From NCBI RefSeq assembly GCF_015751765.1, contig NZ_JADOTX010000001.1, positions 124,001-188,000 of the forward strand: DNA of 64,000 nucleotides, in the 5' to 3' direction. The translations under genes were made by a program, and so were the position numbers. Below the pieces are notes generated by a model. The model saw only the letters and a list, made by a program, of their open reading frames with translations. It did no database searches and had not been told where the DNA came from. Shown here one piece after another: positions 34,838 through 44,042 of this stretch. Origin of the DNA: Micromonospora ureilytica. Lineage in GTDB: Bacteria; Actinomycetota; Actinomycetes; Mycobacteriales; Micromonosporaceae. Positions within the stretch are counted from its first letter, which is position 1. Every line of letters begins with the position of its first letter.

Positions 34838-35980
34838 ATGACGCATGGCGCCGGACTGACCATCGGTGTGCTGGGTTCGTACGGTGGGCGAAACCTCGGT
34901 GACGAGGCGATCCTCACCGGCCTGCTCACCGATCTGCGTACGCAGGAACCGAACGCCCGGATCATCGTCTTCTCGCGGAACCCGGAGCACACCCGGGCCG
35001 CACACCCGGACGTCGAAGCGGTGCCGTGGGAGGGCGTGAGCCGTACCGATTCGGCCCTCGTCCTGGCCCAGCTGGACCTGCTCATCCTGGGCGGCGGCGG
35101 CATCCTCTACGACCGGGAGGCCCGCCGTTACCTGCGGGTGGTCCGGGTCGCCCAGGAGCGGGGCCTGCCGCTGATCACGTACGCGGTGGGGGTCGGGCCG
35201 CTCAGCGACGGGGTGGACACCGGCATGGTCCGGGAAACGCTCTCCAGCGCGACCCAGGTGACCGTCCGGGACCAGGAGTCCCGGATGGTGCTGGAGGAAG
35301 CCGGCCTGCTGAACCCGATCACGGTCACCGCGGACCCGGCTTTCCTGCTGCAACCGGAGGAGTTCCCTGCCCACCTGCTGGCCGAGGAGGGTGTGCCGGT
35401 CGGCAAGAGGTTGGTCGGGATAAGCGTGCGGGAGCCGGGCCGGGCCGCCGAACGCCTCGACGTGGATGGTTACCACCGGCTGTTGGCCCAGATCGGTGAC
35501 TTCCTGGTGCACCGGATCGACGCGTACGTGCTGTTCGTGCCGATGGAACGCGACGACATCCGGCACGCCCACGGGGTGCTGTCCCACATGGTCGCCGCCG
35601 AGCGGGGTCGAATCCTGCACGGCACCTACTCGCCGCAGCAGGTGCTGGGGTTGATGCGCCACTTCGACCTGGCCGTCGGCATGCGCCTGCACTTCCTGAT
35701 CTTCGCGGCGATGGTCGGTACGCCGTTCCTGCCCCTGCCGTACGCCGGAAAGGTCTTCGACCTGGCCCAACGGCTCGGTGTGCCGGCGCTACGCGGCGTG
35801 GAGCGGGAGGTCGAGGGGCCGCTGCTGGCCGAGGTCGACCGACTCTGGGACGAGCGGGAGCAGCGCGCCGAGGCCACCGCCCGACGGGTGGCGGAGGTGT
35901 GCGATCAGGCGAGGGGCACCTCGGAGGTCACCCGCGGCGTGTTGGAGAGCCTGCGCAGCCAGACCCTCACCCGGGTCTGA
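34838..35980 (+). CDS. polysaccharide pyruvyl transferase family protein (CsaB-like)
   Basis: A 380-aa member of the polysaccharide pyruvyl transferase family, which adds pyruvate ketals from PEP to sugars of cell-wall polymers or glycolipids. Typical blocks are GVLGSYGGRNLGDEAILTGL at the N-terminus, LLILGGGGILYD, TYAVGVGPLSDG and the C-terminal AVGMRLHFLIFAAMVGTPFL. GGAGGAG precedes the ATG. No S-layer or capsule genes flank it, so the acceptor is unknown. No signal peptide is present, so it probably acts on a lipid-linked or nucleotide-linked sugar in the cytoplasm. Confidence 0.88.
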   Translation: MTHGAGLTIGVLGSYGGRNLGDEAILTGLLTDLRTQEPNARIIVFSRNPEHTRAAHPDVEAVPWEGVSRTDSALVLAQLDLLILGGGGILYDREARRYLRVVRVAQERGLPLITYAVGVGPLSDGVDTGMVRETLSSATQVTVRDQESRMVLEEAGLLNPITVTADPAFLLQPEEFPAHLLAEEGVPVGKRLVGISVREPGRAAERLDVDGYHRLLAQIGDFLVHRIDAYVLFVPMERDDIRHAHGVLSHMVAAERGRILHGTYSPQQVLGLMRHFDLAVGMRLHFLIFAAMVGTPFLPLPYAGKVFDLAQRLGVPALRGVEREVEGPLLAEVDRLWDEREQRAEATARRVAEVCDQARGTSEVTRGVLESLRSQTLTRV

Positions 35981-35988
35981 GCGGGCGG

Positions 35989-36195
35989 TCACACCGCCGG
36001 GCCGGTCCACCGGTAGCGCCACTCGCGGGCCTCCTCGCGGGCGGTCTCCAACTCGTAGATCTGCGCGTCAACCAGCCCACCGGAGCCGATGTGATGGTGG
36101 GTCAGCGGCGGGCGGCCGTTGGTGTCCAGTTCGACGGTGATGGTCTGCCCGTCCGCCGTGCCGCCGACGAGAAGGATCTGCACGGATGAAGCCAT
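35989..36195 (-). CDS. small hypothetical protein (68 aa)
   Basis: A 68-aa protein: beta-rich first half (SVQILLVGGTADGQTITVEL) with HHHI, then a charged helix LETAREEAREWRYRWTG. It resembles short proteins sometimes found in phage or plasmid settings, but the GC-rich codons match the host. It lies convergent with the pyruvyl transferase gene, 8 bp from its stop. The function is unknown. Confidence 0.6.
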   Translation of the reverse strand: MASSVQILLVGGTADGQTITVELDTNGRPPLTHHHIGSGGLVDAQIYELETAREEAREWRYRWTGPAV

Positions 36196-36277
36196 GCGCC
36201 CATCCTGCCCGTCGTAGCGCCCGCCCGCAGCGGATAGCGGGGCAGCGGGGGACCCGGCCCGTGGCTAGGGTCGGCGG

Positions 36278-36796
36278 ATGGAGCAGACGATCGATCCCAC
36301 GCTCGGTCCGGTGCTCGCCCGCACCGGCGACGAGCGCGCCGTCCTGACCTCGTTCCTCGACTTCCATCGGGCCGTCGTGCTGCGCAAACTGCGCGGTCTC
36401 TCCGACGCCGACGCCCGCCACCGGCTGGTGCCCTCGGCGACCACGCTGGTGGGGCTGGTCAAGCACCTGACAGTGGTCGAGCGGAACTGGTTCCCGACCC
36501 TGCTGGCCCCCGAGCCCGGCGACGTCTACCTGACCTCCGAGGAGGACGCCGTCGCCAGCTTCACTCTCGGCGACCAGGAGACCGTCGCAGGGCTCGTTGA
36601 GGCGTACGAGCGGGCCTGCGCCCGTTCCCGGGCGGTCGCCGCGAGCGTCGACCTCGACCACGTGGTGCCGCACCCGCAGCTCGGCGAGGTGTCGGTGCGC
36701 TGGATTCTCGTGCACATGATCGAGGAGACGGCCCGGCACGCGGGCCACGCCGACATCCTGCGCGAGCTGACCGACGGCGACTCCGGCGCGTTCTGA
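36278..36796 (+). CDS. DinB-like DUF664 family protein
   Basis: A 172-aa four-helix protein of the DinB/YfiT-like superfamily (DUF664). The three expected metal-binding His are visible: His in LVKHLTVVERNWF and two in HMIEETARHAGHADILREL. Related enzymes transfer thiols such as mycothiol to electrophiles in actinobacteria, though this branch is uncharacterised. The ATG at 36278 gives the normal length. A dispersed inverted repeat (family B) follows 24 bp downstream. Confidence 0.88.
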   Translation: MEQTIDPTLGPVLARTGDERAVLTSFLDFHRAVVLRKLRGLSDADARHRLVPSATTLVGLVKHLTVVERNWFPTLLAPEPGDVYLTSEEDAVASFTLGDQETVAGLVEAYERACARSRAVAASVDLDHVVPHPQLGEVSVRWILVHMIEETARHAGHADILRELTDGDSGAF

Positions 36797-36819
36797 CGGG
36801 CTCCCACCCCCACAGCCCC

Positions 36820-36890
36820 GCGATCTTGCACTTTCTGCGGTGACAAAAGGCGCACTCTCCGCAGAACGCCAACACAAACTGCAAGATCGC
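36820..36890. repeat. dispersed inverted repeat, family B copy 1
   Basis: Outer arms GCGATCTTGCA / TGCAAGATCGC (11 bp, perfect) and inner arms TTCTGCGG (36833) / CCGCAGAA (36859). The outer arms match those of the element at 56240. It lies between two same-direction genes. Confidence 0.8.
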
Positions 36891-36960
36891 GCAGATGGCG
36901 GCGGTGGGTCGCCCTGGGGGGCCGCCTATTCTGGGGGCGGGCGGCGACTAGGGGGAGCAG

Positions 36961-39900
36961 GTGCTGGTCATCCACGGGCTGTGGTTGCCCGGCGACAACT
37001 CGACCGGCAGCCTCGCCGTCTGGGCCGAGGACAGCGCCGCACCGATTCCCGCGCCGCGCTCGGGCCGACCGGCCCGGGAACGCCCGCACCCCTTCGCCGC
37101 CGGGCACACCGACCTGGCCGCCGTCCTCGCCGAAGCCGCCGAGCCGACCCAGCCGGACACCGCGCTGCTCACCCTGCCCACCCTGGCGGGCGCGCCGACC
37201 GACTCACCCGAGCTGATCCGGACCACCGTCGCACCCGCGGCCCGCGGCCGGCTCGCCCTGGCCGGGTGGCGGGTCCCCATCCTGGTGTACGCCCCGGACG
37301 ACGCCCTGACGCTGCTGCACGCCCTGGACGACATCCCGGCGGTACCCGGGGCCACCCTGCGGCACCTCGCCGAGCTGGCCGACTTCGCCGCCGACCTGGT
37401 GACCCGTGGCCGGGTCCTCCCCGGCGTACGCACGACGACGGGCGACCAGACGTCCGGCGCCGGCGTGACGACGAGCGACCGAACGTCCGACGCTGGCGTG
37501 ACGGGGCCGTCCGGCGCTGCCGCGCAGGCGGTCTGGCGTCCACTGTTGACCGGCACCGACGCCGCCTGGGCGCGATCGCTGGCGCTCGCCCTGCCACCCG
37601 CCGCCCGAGCGGCCGTGGTGCCGCCAGCCGTCCGAGAGGCCGCCCTGCCGCCGGCCGCCCGAGCGGCCGTCGTGCCCCCCGCCGTCCGCGCGGCCGTAGT
37701 ACCGCCCGCCACCGAGCCGCCCGCTACCGAGCTGACCGCCGGCGCCCTGGTCGCGGATGCGCTCGACGTGTTGACCGACGCCGCCGCGCGGGCCGCTCTG
37801 GCGACCACCACGCTGGCCCGAGGGTTGCGCCCGGGTGGTCCGGCGCCGGCGTGGTTGGCCGCGCTCGCCGGCCCGCAGCGGGACTTCACCATCGACCCGG
37901 CCGGGCTGGCGACCCTCTCCTCCGAACTGGAGGCGTGGCAGCGCGACGCTGCCGGTGGCCCGGTGCGGGCCAGTTTCCGCCTGGTGGAACCGGCCCCCGA
38001 CGAGGTCACCGAACCGATCCTGGCCACCCGGCCGGTCCCCGCCGACAGTGCGCGGGTGCCGGTGCCCGCGGACAATGCGCCGGTGCCGGTCGAGTCGATC
38101 GGGGGCGGGCGTTGGCGGCTGGAGTTCGGGTTGCAGGCCGCGGACGAGCCCGGCCTGCACATCGACGCCGGGGACATCTGGCGGGCGCCGCAGGCGCTCG
38201 GCGGCCTGGCGGGCCGTACCACCAGCCCGCAGGAGACGCTGCTCGCCGAGCTGGGGCGGGCCAGCCGGCTCTGGCCGGACCTGGACGCCGCGCTGCGGAC
38301 CGCAGCCCCGGAGGCGATGGAACTCGACGTCGAGGGGGCCCACCGGTTCCTCAGTGCGGGTGCCCCGGTGCTGCACGCGGCCGGTTTCGGGGTGCTGCTG
38401 CCGTCCTGGTGGCAGCGTCCGTCGGCGCGCCTGGGCGCCCGGTTGCGGGCGCGCAGCCGTACCGCGCCGGGCACTGTGGGTGGCACCGACGCCGGCGTCG
38501 GTCTGGACGCCCTGGTCGACTACCGCTGGGAGATCGCGCTCGGTGACCAGCCGCTGTCCGCCGAGGAGTTGGCGGCGCTGGCCGAGACGAAGACCCCGTT
38601 GGTACGGCTCCGCGGCCGGTGGGTGGAGTTGGACCCGGGGCGGCTCGCAGCCGGTCTGCGCCTGCTCCGCTCCGCGGGCGAGTTGACAGTCGCCGACCTG
38701 CTCCGCCTCGGGCTGGCCGACGGCGAGGCCACCGGTGAGCTGCCGGTGTTGGAGGTGACCGCCGACGGGGCGCTGGGTGACCTGCTCGCCGGTGCGGTCG
38801 AGCGGCGGCTCACACCGCTGGACCCGCCGCCGAGTTTTCAGGGGACGCTGCGGCCGTACCAGCAGCGGGGACTGGCCTGGCTGGCCTTTCTGCGCTCACT
38901 CGGCCTGGGCGGTGTGCTCGCCGACGACATGGGGCTGGGCAAGACCGTGCAGCTGCTCGCGCTGCTCGCCGGGGACCCGCCGGAGACCGGGCCGACCCTG
39001 CTGGTCTGTCCGATGTCGCTGGTCGGCAACTGGCAGCGGGAGGCGGCGCGGTTCACTCCGGAGCTGCGGGTACACGTACACCATGGTGCCGAGCGGGCGC
39101 GGGGGGCGGAGTTCACCGCGGCCGCGCACGGCGCGGACCTGGTCCTGACCACCTACTCGGTGGCCGCCCGCGACGCCGCCGACCTGGCCGGTATCGACTG
39201 GCACCGGGTGGTGGTGGACGAGGCCCAGGCGATCAAGAACGCGTCGACCCGACAGGCCGAGGCGGTTCGCGCGCTGCCCGCCCGGCAGCGGGTGGCGGTG
39301 ACCGGTACGCCTGTGGAGAACCGCCTCGCCGACCTCTGGTCGATCATGCAGTTCGCCAACCCGGGTCTGCTCGGGCCGGCCGCGACGTTCCGCAAGCGGT
39401 TCGCCGAGCCGATCGAGCGGCATGGCGACGCCGAGGCCGCCGAGCGGCTACGCCGGATCACCGGCCCGTTCGTGTTGCGCCGACTCAAGACCGACTCGTC
39501 GATCATCTCGGATCTGCCGGAGAAGTTGGAGATGGAGGTGCTCTGCAACCTCACCTCCGAGCAGGCCGCGCTGTACCGGGTGGTGGTCGACGACATGCTC
39601 GCCCGGATCGAGACCAGCGACGGCATCGAGCGACGCGGCCTGGTGCTGGCCACCATGACCCGGCTCAAGCAGGTCTGCAACCACCCCGCCCAACTGCTGC
39701 GCGACGGCTCACCGTTGGAGGGCCGCTCCGGCAAGCTGGCGCGGCTCACCGAGATCCTGGAGGAGGTGCTGGCGGCGGGGGAGCGGGCGCTGCTCTTCAC
39801 CCAGTACGCCGAGTTCGGTGCGATGTTGCGCGGTCACCTGTCGGCGCGGTTCGGCCGGGAGGTGCTGTTCCTGCACGGTGGCCTCGGCAAGGCCGAGCGG

Positions 39901-40266
39901 GACGCCCTGGTGCAGCGCTTCCAGTCGGCGGAGGGTCCGCCGCTGTTCGTCCTGTCGCTCAAGGCCGGCGGCACCGGCCTGACCCTGACCGCCGCGAACC
40001 ACGTGGTGCATGTGGACCGGTGGTGGAACCCGGCGGTCGAGGACCAGGCCACCGACCGGGCGTTCCGGATCGGGCAGCGCCGACGTGTGCAGGTACGCAA
40101 GTTCGTCTGCGCCGGCACTGTCGAGGAGAAGGTGGCCGCGATGATCGCCGACAAGCGCAGCCTCGCCGAGCGGGTGGTCGGCACCGGCGAGCAGTGGATC
40201 ACCGAGTTGTCCACCGGCCAGTTGCGGGACCTGTTCGCCCTGGAGGCCGGGGCGGTGGTGGAGTGA
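36961..40266 (+). CDS. SNF2-family DEAD/H-box helicase
   Basis: A 1101-aa Swi2/Snf2 ATPase. The N-terminal 600 residues are a poorly conserved, Ala/Pro-rich region with tandem repeats. An SNF2-associated domain and the full motor follow: motif I DDMGLGKTVQLLAL near residue 655, motif II VVVDEAQAIKN, motif III VAVTGTPVENRLADLWS, and motif VI ATDRAFRIGQRR. Bacterial members remodel protein-DNA or RNA polymerase complexes; this one's role is unknown. It is followed 76 bp later by a SWIM zinc-finger gene, a pairing I have seen repeatedly in actinobacteria and which suggests a joint complex. The GTG at 36961 has AGGGGGAGCAG upstream. Confidence 0.92.
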   Translation: MLVIHGLWLPGDNSTGSLAVWAEDSAAPIPAPRSGRPARERPHPFAAGHTDLAAVLAEAAEPTQPDTALLTLPTLAGAPTDSPELIRTTVAPAARGRLALAGWRVPILVYAPDDALTLLHALDDIPAVPGATLRHLAELADFAADLVTRGRVLPGVRTTTGDQTSGAGVTTSDRTSDAGVTGPSGAAAQAVWRPLLTGTDAAWARSLALALPPAARAAVVPPAVREAALPPAARAAVVPPAVRAAVVPPATEPPATELTAGALVADALDVLTDAAARAALATTTLARGLRPGGPAPAWLAALAGPQRDFTIDPAGLATLSSELEAWQRDAAGGPVRASFRLVEPAPDEVTEPILATRPVPADSARVPVPADNAPVPVESIGGGRWRLEFGLQAADEPGLHIDAGDIWRAPQALGGLAGRTTSPQETLLAELGRASRLWPDLDAALRTAAPEAMELDVEGAHRFLSAGAPVLHAAGFGVLLPSWWQRPSARLGARLRARSRTAPGTVGGTDAGVGLDALVDYRWEIALGDQPLSAEELAALAETKTPLVRLRGRWVELDPGRLAAGLRLLRSAGELTVADLLRLGLADGEATGELPVLEVTADGALGDLLAGAVERRLTPLDPPPSFQGTLRPYQQRGLAWLAFLRSLGLGGVLADDMGLGKTVQLLALLAGDPPETGPTLLVCPMSLVGNWQREAARFTPELRVHVHHGAERARGAEFTAAAHGADLVLTTYSVAARDAADLAGIDWHRVVVDEAQAIKNASTRQAEAVRALPARQRVAVTGTPVENRLADLWSIMQFANPGLLGPAATFRKRFAEPIERHGDAEAAERLRRITGPFVLRRLKTDSSIISDLPEKLEMEVLCNLTSEQAALYRVVVDDMLARIETSDGIERRGLVLATMTRLKQVCNHPAQLLRDGSPLEGRSGKLARLTEILEEVLAAGERALLFTQYAEFGAMLRGHLSARFGREVLFLHGGLGKAERDALVQRFQSAEGPPLFVLSLKAGGTGLTLTAANHVVHVDRWWNPAVEDQATDRAFRIGQRRRVQVRKFVCAGTVEEKVAAMIADKRSLAERVVGTGEQWITELSTGQLRDLFALEAGAVVE
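37435..37500. repeat. 33-bp coding tandem repeat (2 units) in the SNF2 gene
   Basis: Units at 37435-37467 and 37468-37500 encode TTGDQTSGAGV and TTSDRTSDAGV in the N-terminal linker. Confidence 0.8.
37594..37728. repeat. 27-bp coding tandem repeat (5 units) in the SNF2 gene
   Basis: Nine-residue units of PPAxRAAVV type (PPAARAAVV, PPAVREAAL, PPAARAAVV, PPAVRAAVV and a diverged PPATEPPAT). This is a likely length-variable, disordered linker. Confidence 0.85.
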
Positions 40267-40342
40267 GCGAGCGGAGCGAGCGAATCATCAGGCACAGCAC
40301 CTTTGTGCCTCACGCCGGCACGGAGCGTAGCGGAGTGCCGAC
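40267..40342. repeat. intergenic repeat-rich spacer (GAGCGAGCGGAGCGAGCG type)
   Basis: The spacer opens with the internally repetitive GCGAGCGGAGCGAGCGAATC and then a small hairpin AGGCACA-N8-TGTGCCT (40290-40311). GGAG at 40332 serves the next gene. I recall similar GAGCGAGCGGAGCGAGCG spacers from other Micromonospora sequences. Confidence 0.4.
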
Positions 40343-41248
40343 GTGAGCATGGACTTCGCCGACTACGGGCGCCCCCGCAAGGTCGACGGGGGCCTGCGGG
40401 CGCGCAGCGCCCGAGGCGCGATCGGCAGGTCCTGGTGGTCGCGGCGGTTCCTGGAGGTGCTGGAGTCGTTCGCGCTCGGCACCCGGTTGACCCGGGGCCG
40501 GTCGTACGCGCGGGCCGGTCAGGTGCTCACGCTCGACATCACACCCGGGAGGGTCAGCGCTGTGGTGCAGGGCTCCCGGCCGAAGCCGTACCAGGTGTCG
40601 ATCGCCCTGAAGCCGTTCCCGGCCGCGCTCTGGTCCCGAGTCGAGAACGAGCTGGCCGGGCAGGCGTTCTTCAGCGCCCGGCTGCTCGCCGGTGACCTGC
40701 CCGACGAGTTGGAGGAGCTGTTCGCCGCCGCCGGCGCGCCGCTCTTCCCGGCCGGCGTGGACGAGCTGACCCAGCGTTGCAACTGCCCCGACTTCGCGGT
40801 GCCCTGCAAGCACCTCGCGGCGACGTTCTACCTGCTGGCCGAGGCGTTCGACGCGGACCCGTTCGAGCTGCTGCACTGGCGCGGCCGGTCCCGCGCGGAG
40901 TTGCTCGACGAACTCCGCGCCCGGCGCGTCGCGGCCACCGGTGCCACCCCGCCGCCCCCGCCGGTCGACCAACCGTCCGAATCGGACGGTGTCGTGTCGA
41001 CAGTGGACGTCGTCGCGCCGGTCGGTGCCGCCCGCGCGCTCGCCGGGCTGTCCGCGACGCCCCTGGCGGAGGCGGCCGACCGGTTCTGGTCGGCGCCGGT
41101 GCCGCTGCCGGATCGGCCGCCCCGACTGGTGACCGGCACCGACCTGCTGCTGCGCCAGCTCGGAGCACCGGCCCCGGCCATCGGTGGGCCGGGACTACTC
41201 GAACGATTGCGCCGCGCGTACCGGGCGTTCGGCCCGACCGACCGGTGA
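40343..41248 (+). CDS. SWIM zinc-finger protein
   Basis: A 301-aa protein with a SWIM zinc finger, CNCPDFAVPCKHLAAT near residues 149-164 (CxCxnCxH pattern). The part before it has a Trp-rich region (GRSWWSRRFLEVLESFALG) typical of bacterial SWIM proteins paired with SNF2 ATPases. The C-terminal region is Ala/Pro-rich and less conserved. The GTG at 40343 has GGAG 7 nt upstream; an ATG 6 nt later is an alternative. It probably forms a nucleic-acid-binding partner of the SNF2 protein. That functional link is inference from gene order. Confidence 0.88.
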   Translation: MSMDFADYGRPRKVDGGLRARSARGAIGRSWWSRRFLEVLESFALGTRLTRGRSYARAGQVLTLDITPGRVSAVVQGSRPKPYQVSIALKPFPAALWSRVENELAGQAFFSARLLAGDLPDELEELFAAAGAPLFPAGVDELTQRCNCPDFAVPCKHLAATFYLLAEAFDADPFELLHWRGRSRAELLDELRARRVAATGATPPPPPVDQPSESDGVVSTVDVVAPVGAARALAGLSATPLAEAADRFWSAPVPLPDRPPRLVTGTDLLLRQLGAPAPAIGGPGLLERLRRAYRAFGPTDR

Positions 41249-41252
41249 GCCG

Positions 41253-41510
41253 TCACGTCCACCGGCGGCGGAACCGCCACATGATCGCGGCGTTGGCCAC
41301 CAGCACCACCGCGCAGATCGCGCCGGTCAGTCGACCGGCGAACACGGCTATCGCCGGCAGCGACGCCCACAGCACGATGGTCAACAACATCAGATAGCGG
41401 CCCCTGCGGGCCCGAACCCTGTGGTCCAGCCGCTTGAAGAAGGCCGGATCACTCTCTCGGAGCTGACGGGTGATCTGGTCGAATCTGCGCTGATCCTCTT
41501 TGCTGAGCAT
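41253..41510 (-). CDS. DUF3040 family small membrane protein
   Basis: An 85-aa protein of the actinobacterial DUF3040 family: N-terminal LSKEDQRRFDQITRQLRESD, then two membrane helices (YLMLLTIVLWASLPAIAVFA and LTGAICAVVLVANAAIMWRF) and a basic end. The function is unknown. GGAAGG precedes the ATG by 7 nt. It is convergent with the SWIM gene, with only 4 bp between the stops. Confidence 0.85.
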   Translation of the reverse strand: MLSKEDQRRFDQITRQLRESDPAFFKRLDHRVRARRGRYLMLLTIVLWASLPAIAVFAGRLTGAICAVVLVANAAIMWRFRRRWT

Positions 41511-41942
41511 GGCGCTGCCTTCCCCTCACGCGTTCAGCGGTTCGGCGGCATACCCGCTGCGGTGGCGGCTCACGCTCGCCCGCTGCTCCTACTTTTCCTC
41601 CACGTGAGCGCGCTTCATGTCCGGCTTACCTGAACCTTAAGTTTGCCTTTGGTGGTGAACGGCGCCGAAAGTGTCGCGTACGGCGGCGTTGGTCCGATCC
41701 GTGCTCGGCTGCCGCGCGTACGCCCTGCTGGGAAGGTCTGCCGGCACGTCCACCTCACCGCCCCCGGCCGCTGTCGCACTGAACGCTGTCTTAAGTGCCC
41801 TGACGAGTGTGTTCCGGCCACCTTGAAGGGCCCTGGGGCCTTGGTTACCTTGCCGTAGCAACCCCCTCAGGCAACAGTCGCCGCACCTGCCGCACCTGCC
41901 CGGTAGCAGCTTCCGGCGCTTCTCAGAAATCGGGATTGGTAC
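41511..41942. other. 432-bp gene-free region upstream of the DUF1800 operon
   Basis: No convincing coding frame. It contains two CTTAAG sites in locally AT-richer DNA (near 41637 and 41791), a tandem CCGCACCTG duplication near 41880, and an AAGGGCCCTGGGGCCTT imperfect palindrome near 41825. It probably holds the operon promoter and its control sites; I could not place -35/-10 elements with confidence. Confidence 0.5.
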
Positions 41943-44042
41943 ATGGCCGACCAGAATGTGCCACCACGTCGACCGCGGGACGACCGCGGTTGGGACGGAC
42001 ATCAGCACCCCAGCGCTGACGGCTACGGCGACCCCCACACGCCGGCGCCCTACGGCTACGACTCGCCCCACCCTCAGCAGGGCGGCTACGCCGCGCAGGC
42101 CGACCCGCGTGAGCAGTACGCCGACGGGTACGCGCACGCCGGGCAGCCCGCACCCGCGCCGCGCGGCCCGCAGTGGGTCGGCCCGGAGGGCCTTGGCCGG
42201 CCGGCCCCGGCGCGCCCGGCCGGCACCGGACTGCCCACCATCGACGATGACGACGAGCCGGGCCGCAAGGTCGGTCGACGTAAGGCGATGGTGGCCCTCG
42301 GTGGCACCGCCGCCGTCGTCGCCGGTGGCGCGGCGCTCGCCATGACCCCGCAGTTCCGTGGCCTCTTCGGCGACGAGGCGGCGGCCGGCGACGCGACCGG
42401 CAGCACGGTGACCGACGGCACCGCGGCGCGGCCCAGCGGCCAGCAGCCCAGCACGGTGCGTACCTACACCGAGCAGAACGAGAGCTACATGGGCTCCCGC
42501 GCCGGTGAGGCGCTGAAGAAGAACGCGCCGGCCGGTGGGCGGACCTTCTCCGGCCCGGCCGCGGCCGCGGCGGCGACCAAGGTGACAGTGAAGACGGTGC
42601 TGGCCAAGGACCCGATCCTGCACCTGGCCCGGCGCACCACCTTCGGCGTGACGCCCGCGGTGGTCGCCGACATCAAGCGCGAGGGCATGGACGCCTGGAT
42701 CCGCGCCCAGCTGGACCCGGAGAAGTTGGAGCCGAGCAAGGGCGAGCTGAAGCTCGCCGAGCTGCCGACCCAGAAGCTCTCCGTGCAGCAACTGCGCGAC
42801 CAGCGGGACAAGCTCAACGAGCAGGACGCCCAGCCGGAGCGGGAGATGGTCGACGCCACCATCGCCCGGCAGATCTGGTCCAAGCGCCAGCTGTTCGAGG
42901 TGATGGTCGACTTCTGGAACGACTTCCTGCACGTCGCCGCGGACTTCGACGGCGGCGAGGTGTACCGCAGCTCGTTCGACCAGGACGTCGTGCGCAAGCA
43001 CGCGCTGGGCAGCTACCCGGAGATGCTGGTCGCCGCGAACAAGCACCCGGCGCTGCTGATCTACCTGAACCAGAAGGACTCCCGCAAGGACGCGATCAAC
43101 GAGAACCTCGCCCGGGAGAACCTCGAGCTCTACTCGGTCGGCGTCGACGGCGGCTACAAGGAGCCGGACGTGCGGCAGGCCGCCATGTTGCAGACCGGCC
43201 GCGGTGTCGACGACAAGGGCAAGTACGTCTTCCGCCCCGAGCAGCACTACGTCGGCAAGGTGAAGATCCTCGGCTTCAGCCACCCGAACAACTCGGCCGA
43301 CCCGAAGAAGGCCGAAGCGGCGATCGACGCGTACATCACCTACATCGCGACGCACCCGTCGACCGCGAGGTACGTGGCGCAGAGCCTGGCCACCCGGTTC
43401 GTCTCGGACACCCCGCCGAAGTCCCTGGTGGACCGGCTGGCCAAGACGTACACCACAAACAAGGGCATGATCAAGCCGGTCCTGATGACGCTGTTCTGCT
43501 CCTCGGAGTTCTGGGCCGGTGTGGGCCAGAAGGTGCGTCGGCCGATGGAGTACCTGGTCGCCACGTACCGCACCCTGGGCGTCTCCCCGGAGGCGTCGCC
43601 GAAGCACAACAACGGCGACAGCAAGCGCACCGCGTACGCGCGGGGGCTGCGGCAGATCCACGACAAGATGCGCGAGCTGGGCCAGTCCCCGATGGGTCAT
43701 CCGACCCCGGACGGCTACCCGGACGTCTACGTCGCCTGGACCTCGGCCGGCACGATGGTCAACGGCTGGAACGAGGCGGGCGAGATCCTCGCCGGCTACC
43801 GCACCACCTTCACGTACACGGCGCCGGAGAAGCTGGTCGCCAAGCCGCCGGCGACCGCCGGGGCGTACGTGGACGCTCTCTCCCTGCGCCTGGTGGGCCA
43901 GAAGTTGAGCACGCGGGAGAAGAACCTCATCCTCGGCGTGGCCGGTGTGACGGCGACCGCCAAGGTCGACGCCACGTTCAACGGGGCCATCACCGCCGTC
44001 GCGCGGGCGATCCTCGCTTCCCCCCAGCACCACCTCCGGTGA
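41943..44042 (+). CDS. exported DUF1800 family protein
   Basis: A 699-aa protein. The first 110 residues are Pro/Gln/His/Tyr-rich and disordered. A Tat-like segment GRRKAMVALGGTAAVVAGGA follows near residue 118, so export with an unusually long N-terminal region is likely. The rest is a DUF1800 domain, starting HLARRTTFGVTPAVVADIKR and including FWNDFLHVAADF and the DNARENLELYSVG-like ENLARENLELYSVGVDGGYK. The biochemical function is unknown; DUF1800 genes typically sit beside DUF1501 genes. It overlaps the DUF1501 gene by 4 nt. No strong ribosome-binding site precedes the ATG. Confidence 0.88.
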   Translation: MADQNVPPRRPRDDRGWDGHQHPSADGYGDPHTPAPYGYDSPHPQQGGYAAQADPREQYADGYAHAGQPAPAPRGPQWVGPEGLGRPAPARPAGTGLPTIDDDDEPGRKVGRRKAMVALGGTAAVVAGGAALAMTPQFRGLFGDEAAAGDATGSTVTDGTAARPSGQQPSTVRTYTEQNESYMGSRAGEALKKNAPAGGRTFSGPAAAAAATKVTVKTVLAKDPILHLARRTTFGVTPAVVADIKREGMDAWIRAQLDPEKLEPSKGELKLAELPTQKLSVQQLRDQRDKLNEQDAQPEREMVDATIARQIWSKRQLFEVMVDFWNDFLHVAADFDGGEVYRSSFDQDVVRKHALGSYPEMLVAANKHPALLIYLNQKDSRKDAINENLARENLELYSVGVDGGYKEPDVRQAAMLQTGRGVDDKGKYVFRPEQHYVGKVKILGFSHPNNSADPKKAEAAIDAYITYIATHPSTARYVAQSLATRFVSDTPPKSLVDRLAKTYTTNKGMIKPVLMTLFCSSEFWAGVGQKVRRPMEYLVATYRTLGVSPEASPKHNNGDSKRTAYARGLRQIHDKMRELGQSPMGHPTPDGYPDVYVAWTSAGTMVNGWNEAGEILAGYRTTFTYTAPEKLVAKPPATAGAYVDALSLRLVGQKLSTREKNLILGVAGVTATAKVDATFNGAITAVARAILASPQHHLR

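Noticed and set aside
37594..37728. Evenly spaced repeats considered as a CRISPR array
   Set aside because: The repeats are contiguous, in frame with the SNF2 protein and have no spacers. No CRISPR array or cas gene was seen anywhere in the window.
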